NCBI GenBank assembly: GCA_000309945.1
Contig: CM001633.1
Coordinates: 4,537,912 to 4,601,911, forward strand
Reading direction: 5' to 3'
Source: Leptolyngbyaceae cyanobacterium JSC-12
GTDB taxonomy: Bacteria; Cyanobacteriota; Cyanobacteriia; Leptolyngbyales; Leptolyngbyaceae
Length of the DNA stretch: 64,000 nucleotides
The position numbers and the translations under genes are program-made. Shown here one piece after another: positions 62,259 through 64,000 of this stretch (position 1 is the stretch's first letter; each line of letters opens with the position of its first letter). The notes beneath the pieces were generated by a model. It saw nothing but the letters and a program-made list of their open reading frames with translations, was not told the DNA's origin and made no database searches.

Positions 62259-64000
62259 TTAATCATTGGACGGCTCTCGCTGTTTCTGCAATACCAGTAA
62301 GCGATGTGCAGCAGCAAAATCAGTTTGGTCAATTTGAAGCAGGGAGGGATCAGTTAACCCTTGAGCACGATAGCGACGAATGGCTTCCAGGGCAGCTTGA
62401 TTGCTGAGTAGGGCAAGATCTGCTCCGTTCCAACCATCGGTTTGGGTTGCCCAGTGTTCTAAATCAACGGCTACTAAGGGGCGATCGCTGTTATGCACGT
62501 GTAAAATCGCTAAACGACTTTCGCAATCAGGCAAATCTACTTTCAGTTGCAGATCCAATCGGCCTGCCCGAAGTAACGCGGGGTCAAGCGCATCGGGGCG
62601 ATTGGTGGCGCCAATGAGTAACACGTTTAAGCATTCCTGCAAACCATCAAGTTCGGTCAGGAGTTGCCCAACAACGCGATCGCTGACGCCAGAATCCCCT
62701 TGAAACGAACCCCGTGCTGGAGCCAGGGTATCGATTTCATCAATAAACACCACACAGGGAGCCGCCTGCCGTGCTTTACGAAATAATTCTCGGACTTCCT
62801 GCTCGGCTGCCCCAACCCAGCGACTCAACAATTCAGGACCATTCACCGCAATGAAATTGGCTCGCGCTTGAGCAGCCACTGCTTTTGCCAACAGGGTTTT
62901 ACCTGTCCCCGGTGGTCCCCACAGAAGAATGCCACGGGGTGCTTTAGCGCCAGTACGAATGTAAAGTTCAGGGTAAAGCAATGCACCTTCCACTGATTCT
63001 TGCAACGTTTGTTTAATGGTTTCCAGCCCACCAATTTGCTCCCAGGTTACATTCGGTGTTTCTATTTCCACGGAGCGCAGTACCGATGGCTTAACCTCCC
63101 GCAGTGCTTGCAAAAAGTCTTCCTGGGTGACCGTCATCGCATCAGGAATTGGAACTTGTAATGAAGGAACCTGACGTCGCAGAGCGTAGTAGGCGGCTTT
63201 CTGGCATACAGCTTTCAAGTCTGCGCCTACCATGCCCACACTCAAATCAGCGATCGCCTCAAGGTTCACCAGTTCTAACGGCATCGCTCGCGTCAACACG
63301 GTCAAAATCTCCAGCCGACCAGTGCGGTCTGGCACACGAAACTGCACCTCTCGATCAAACCGTCCGGGACGCCGTAAGGCTGGGTCAAGGTGATCGGGGC
63401 GATTGGTGGCTGCTAGTACAATCACCCCCTGCGTTTTAGCAAAGCCATCCATCAAACTGAGTAACTGCGCAACCAGGCGTTTTTCAACTTCGCCTTCCAC
63501 TTTGCTGCGATCAGGTACTAGACTATCAATTTCATCAATGAAAATAATGCAGGGTGCCATTTTGGCAGCTTTTTCAAACACACTGCGCAATCGCCCTTCT
63601 GCTTCACCGTAGTATTTGCCTATGACTTCAGGACCGGCGATCGCAATGTAACTCACCCCCAGTTCTTCTGAGAGGGCGCGGGCTGTCAGGGTTTTTCCAG
63701 TTCCGGGCGGTCCCACCAGCAACACACCCTTGGGTGGTTCCAAGCCCAATTTGGCTAATAAGTCCGGACGTTTCAGCGGAATCTCTACTAACTCTCGGAG
63801 TTCCTTTAATACTTCCGCCAAGCCACCCACATCCTTTAACGATGCACCAGGAGAAGATGACTGCTGTTCTGCTTGTTCGACCTGTTCTAAGTGAGCCTCA
63901 GCATTTGTGCCCACTGGTTGTCCTTCGGATACTTTTGTATCCGTTCGTACTCGATTCACCCCAACTCCACCTGGAATGTTACCTTGCCGAGGAATATTGC
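62259..64000 (-). CDS. CDC48-type AAA ATPase with two AAA domains, N-terminus beyond the window
   Basis: The frame is open to the right edge; a GTG at 63959 would give 566 residues, but the in-frame codons beyond it (RQGNIPGGVGV) look like coding sequence, so the protein is partial here. Two AAA modules: D1 with GPPGTGKT and IIFIDEIDSLVPDRSK, D2 with GPPGTGKT and VVFIDEIDTLAPARGS, each with an intact Walker B and Arg fingers (RRPGRFDRE; RAGRLDLQ). Unlike Cdc48, no N-terminal substrate domain is seen in this part. It may remodel protein complexes. Substrates unknown. Confidence 0.92.
   Translation of the reverse strand, partial: NIPRQGNIPGGVGVNRVRTDTKVSEGQPVGTNAEAHLEQVEQAEQQSSSPGASLKDVGGLAEVLKELRELVEIPLKRPDLLAKLGLEPPKGVLLVGPPGTGKTLTARALSEELGVSYIAIAGPEVIGKYYGEAEGRLRSVFEKAAKMAPCIIFIDEIDSLVPDRSKVEGEVEKRLVAQLLSLMDGFAKTQGVIVLAATNRPDHLDPALRRPGRFDREVQFRVPDRTGRLEILTVLTRAMPLELVNLEAIADLSVGMVGADLKAVCQKAAYYALRRQVPSLQVPIPDAMTVTQEDFLQALREVKPSVLRSVEIETPNVTWEQIGGLETIKQTLQESVEGALLYPELYIRTGAKAPRGILLWGPPGTGKTLLAKAVAAQARANFIAVNGPELLSRWVGAAEQEVRELFRKARQAAPCVVFIDEIDTLAPARGSFQGDSGVSDRVVGQLLTELDGLQECLNVLLIGATNRPDALDPALLRAGRLDLQLKVDLPDCESRLAILHVHNSDRPLVAVDLEHWATQTDGWNGADLALLSNQAALEAIRRYRAQGLTDPSLLQIDQTDFAAAHRLLVLQKQREPSND

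Overview
The window is a 64 kb piece of a cyanobacterial chromosome. The evidence is a photosystem I subunit gene (psaM), phycobilisome-type genes, Ycf66, cyanophycin synthetase with cyanophycinase, a CyaB-like adenylate cyclase, many GCGATCGC (HIP1) octamers inside and between genes, and purine-rich short tandem repeats between genes. The mix fits a filamentous, Leptolyngbya/Oscillatoria-like species. No heterocyst, nitrogen-fixation, prophage or CRISPR genes were seen, so the genus is inference only.

Layout. 1-4.6 kb is a metal-related island. It holds a hemB broken by what looks like the end of an IS200/IS605-type element, a divergent Fur-family (Zur-like) regulator, a CobW/G3E-type GTPase and two unusual metallophosphoesterases. 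Two near-identical Zur-like boxes lie at the island's outer control regions. 4.7-12.3 kb holds MgtC, a solute-binding lipoprotein, a secreted leucine-rich-repeat protein, a sugar-binding lipoprotein overlapping a PuuE-type deacetylase, a tandem pair of about 60-nt candidate small RNAs (10.56-10.82 kb), an alpha/beta hydrolase and a small membrane protein. 12.5-20.4 kb holds peroxiredoxin Q, a NYN/YacP nuclease, an orphan phycobiliprotein-like protein with an orphan linker, a GAF-GAF-PAS adenylate cyclase and recN. 20.7-31.1 kb holds an ABC1 kinase, a pentameric ligand-gated channel homologue with an in-frame TAG, its coiled-coil neighbour, valS, a peptide-binding lipoprotein, a Uma2 nuclease and ispF.

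31.2-46.4 kb holds two DUF1517 copies (one decayed), trmD, cphB-cphA, gcvP, a UPF0367-EcfA pair, an alkyltransferase-like protein, a universal stress protein, rnc, an ACT-malic enzyme, an SRPBCC protein and tRNA-Pro(CGG). 46.5-64 kb holds a secreted protein, ycf66, gnd, a three-gene unit (unknown, GST, glycosyltransferase), a TPR protein, psaM, TerC, ndk, a cupin-VOC-AAA unit, a phosphatase, two membrane proteins and a CDC48-type AAA ATPase that runs off the right edge.

Most genes are ordinary chromosomal housekeeping. The signals most worth pursuing are the covarying tandem small RNAs, the Zur-box island with its Cys-substituted phosphoesterases, the orphan phycobiliprotein/linker pair, and the channel gene split by one stop codon. 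All calls come from reading the sequence; no database search was run.
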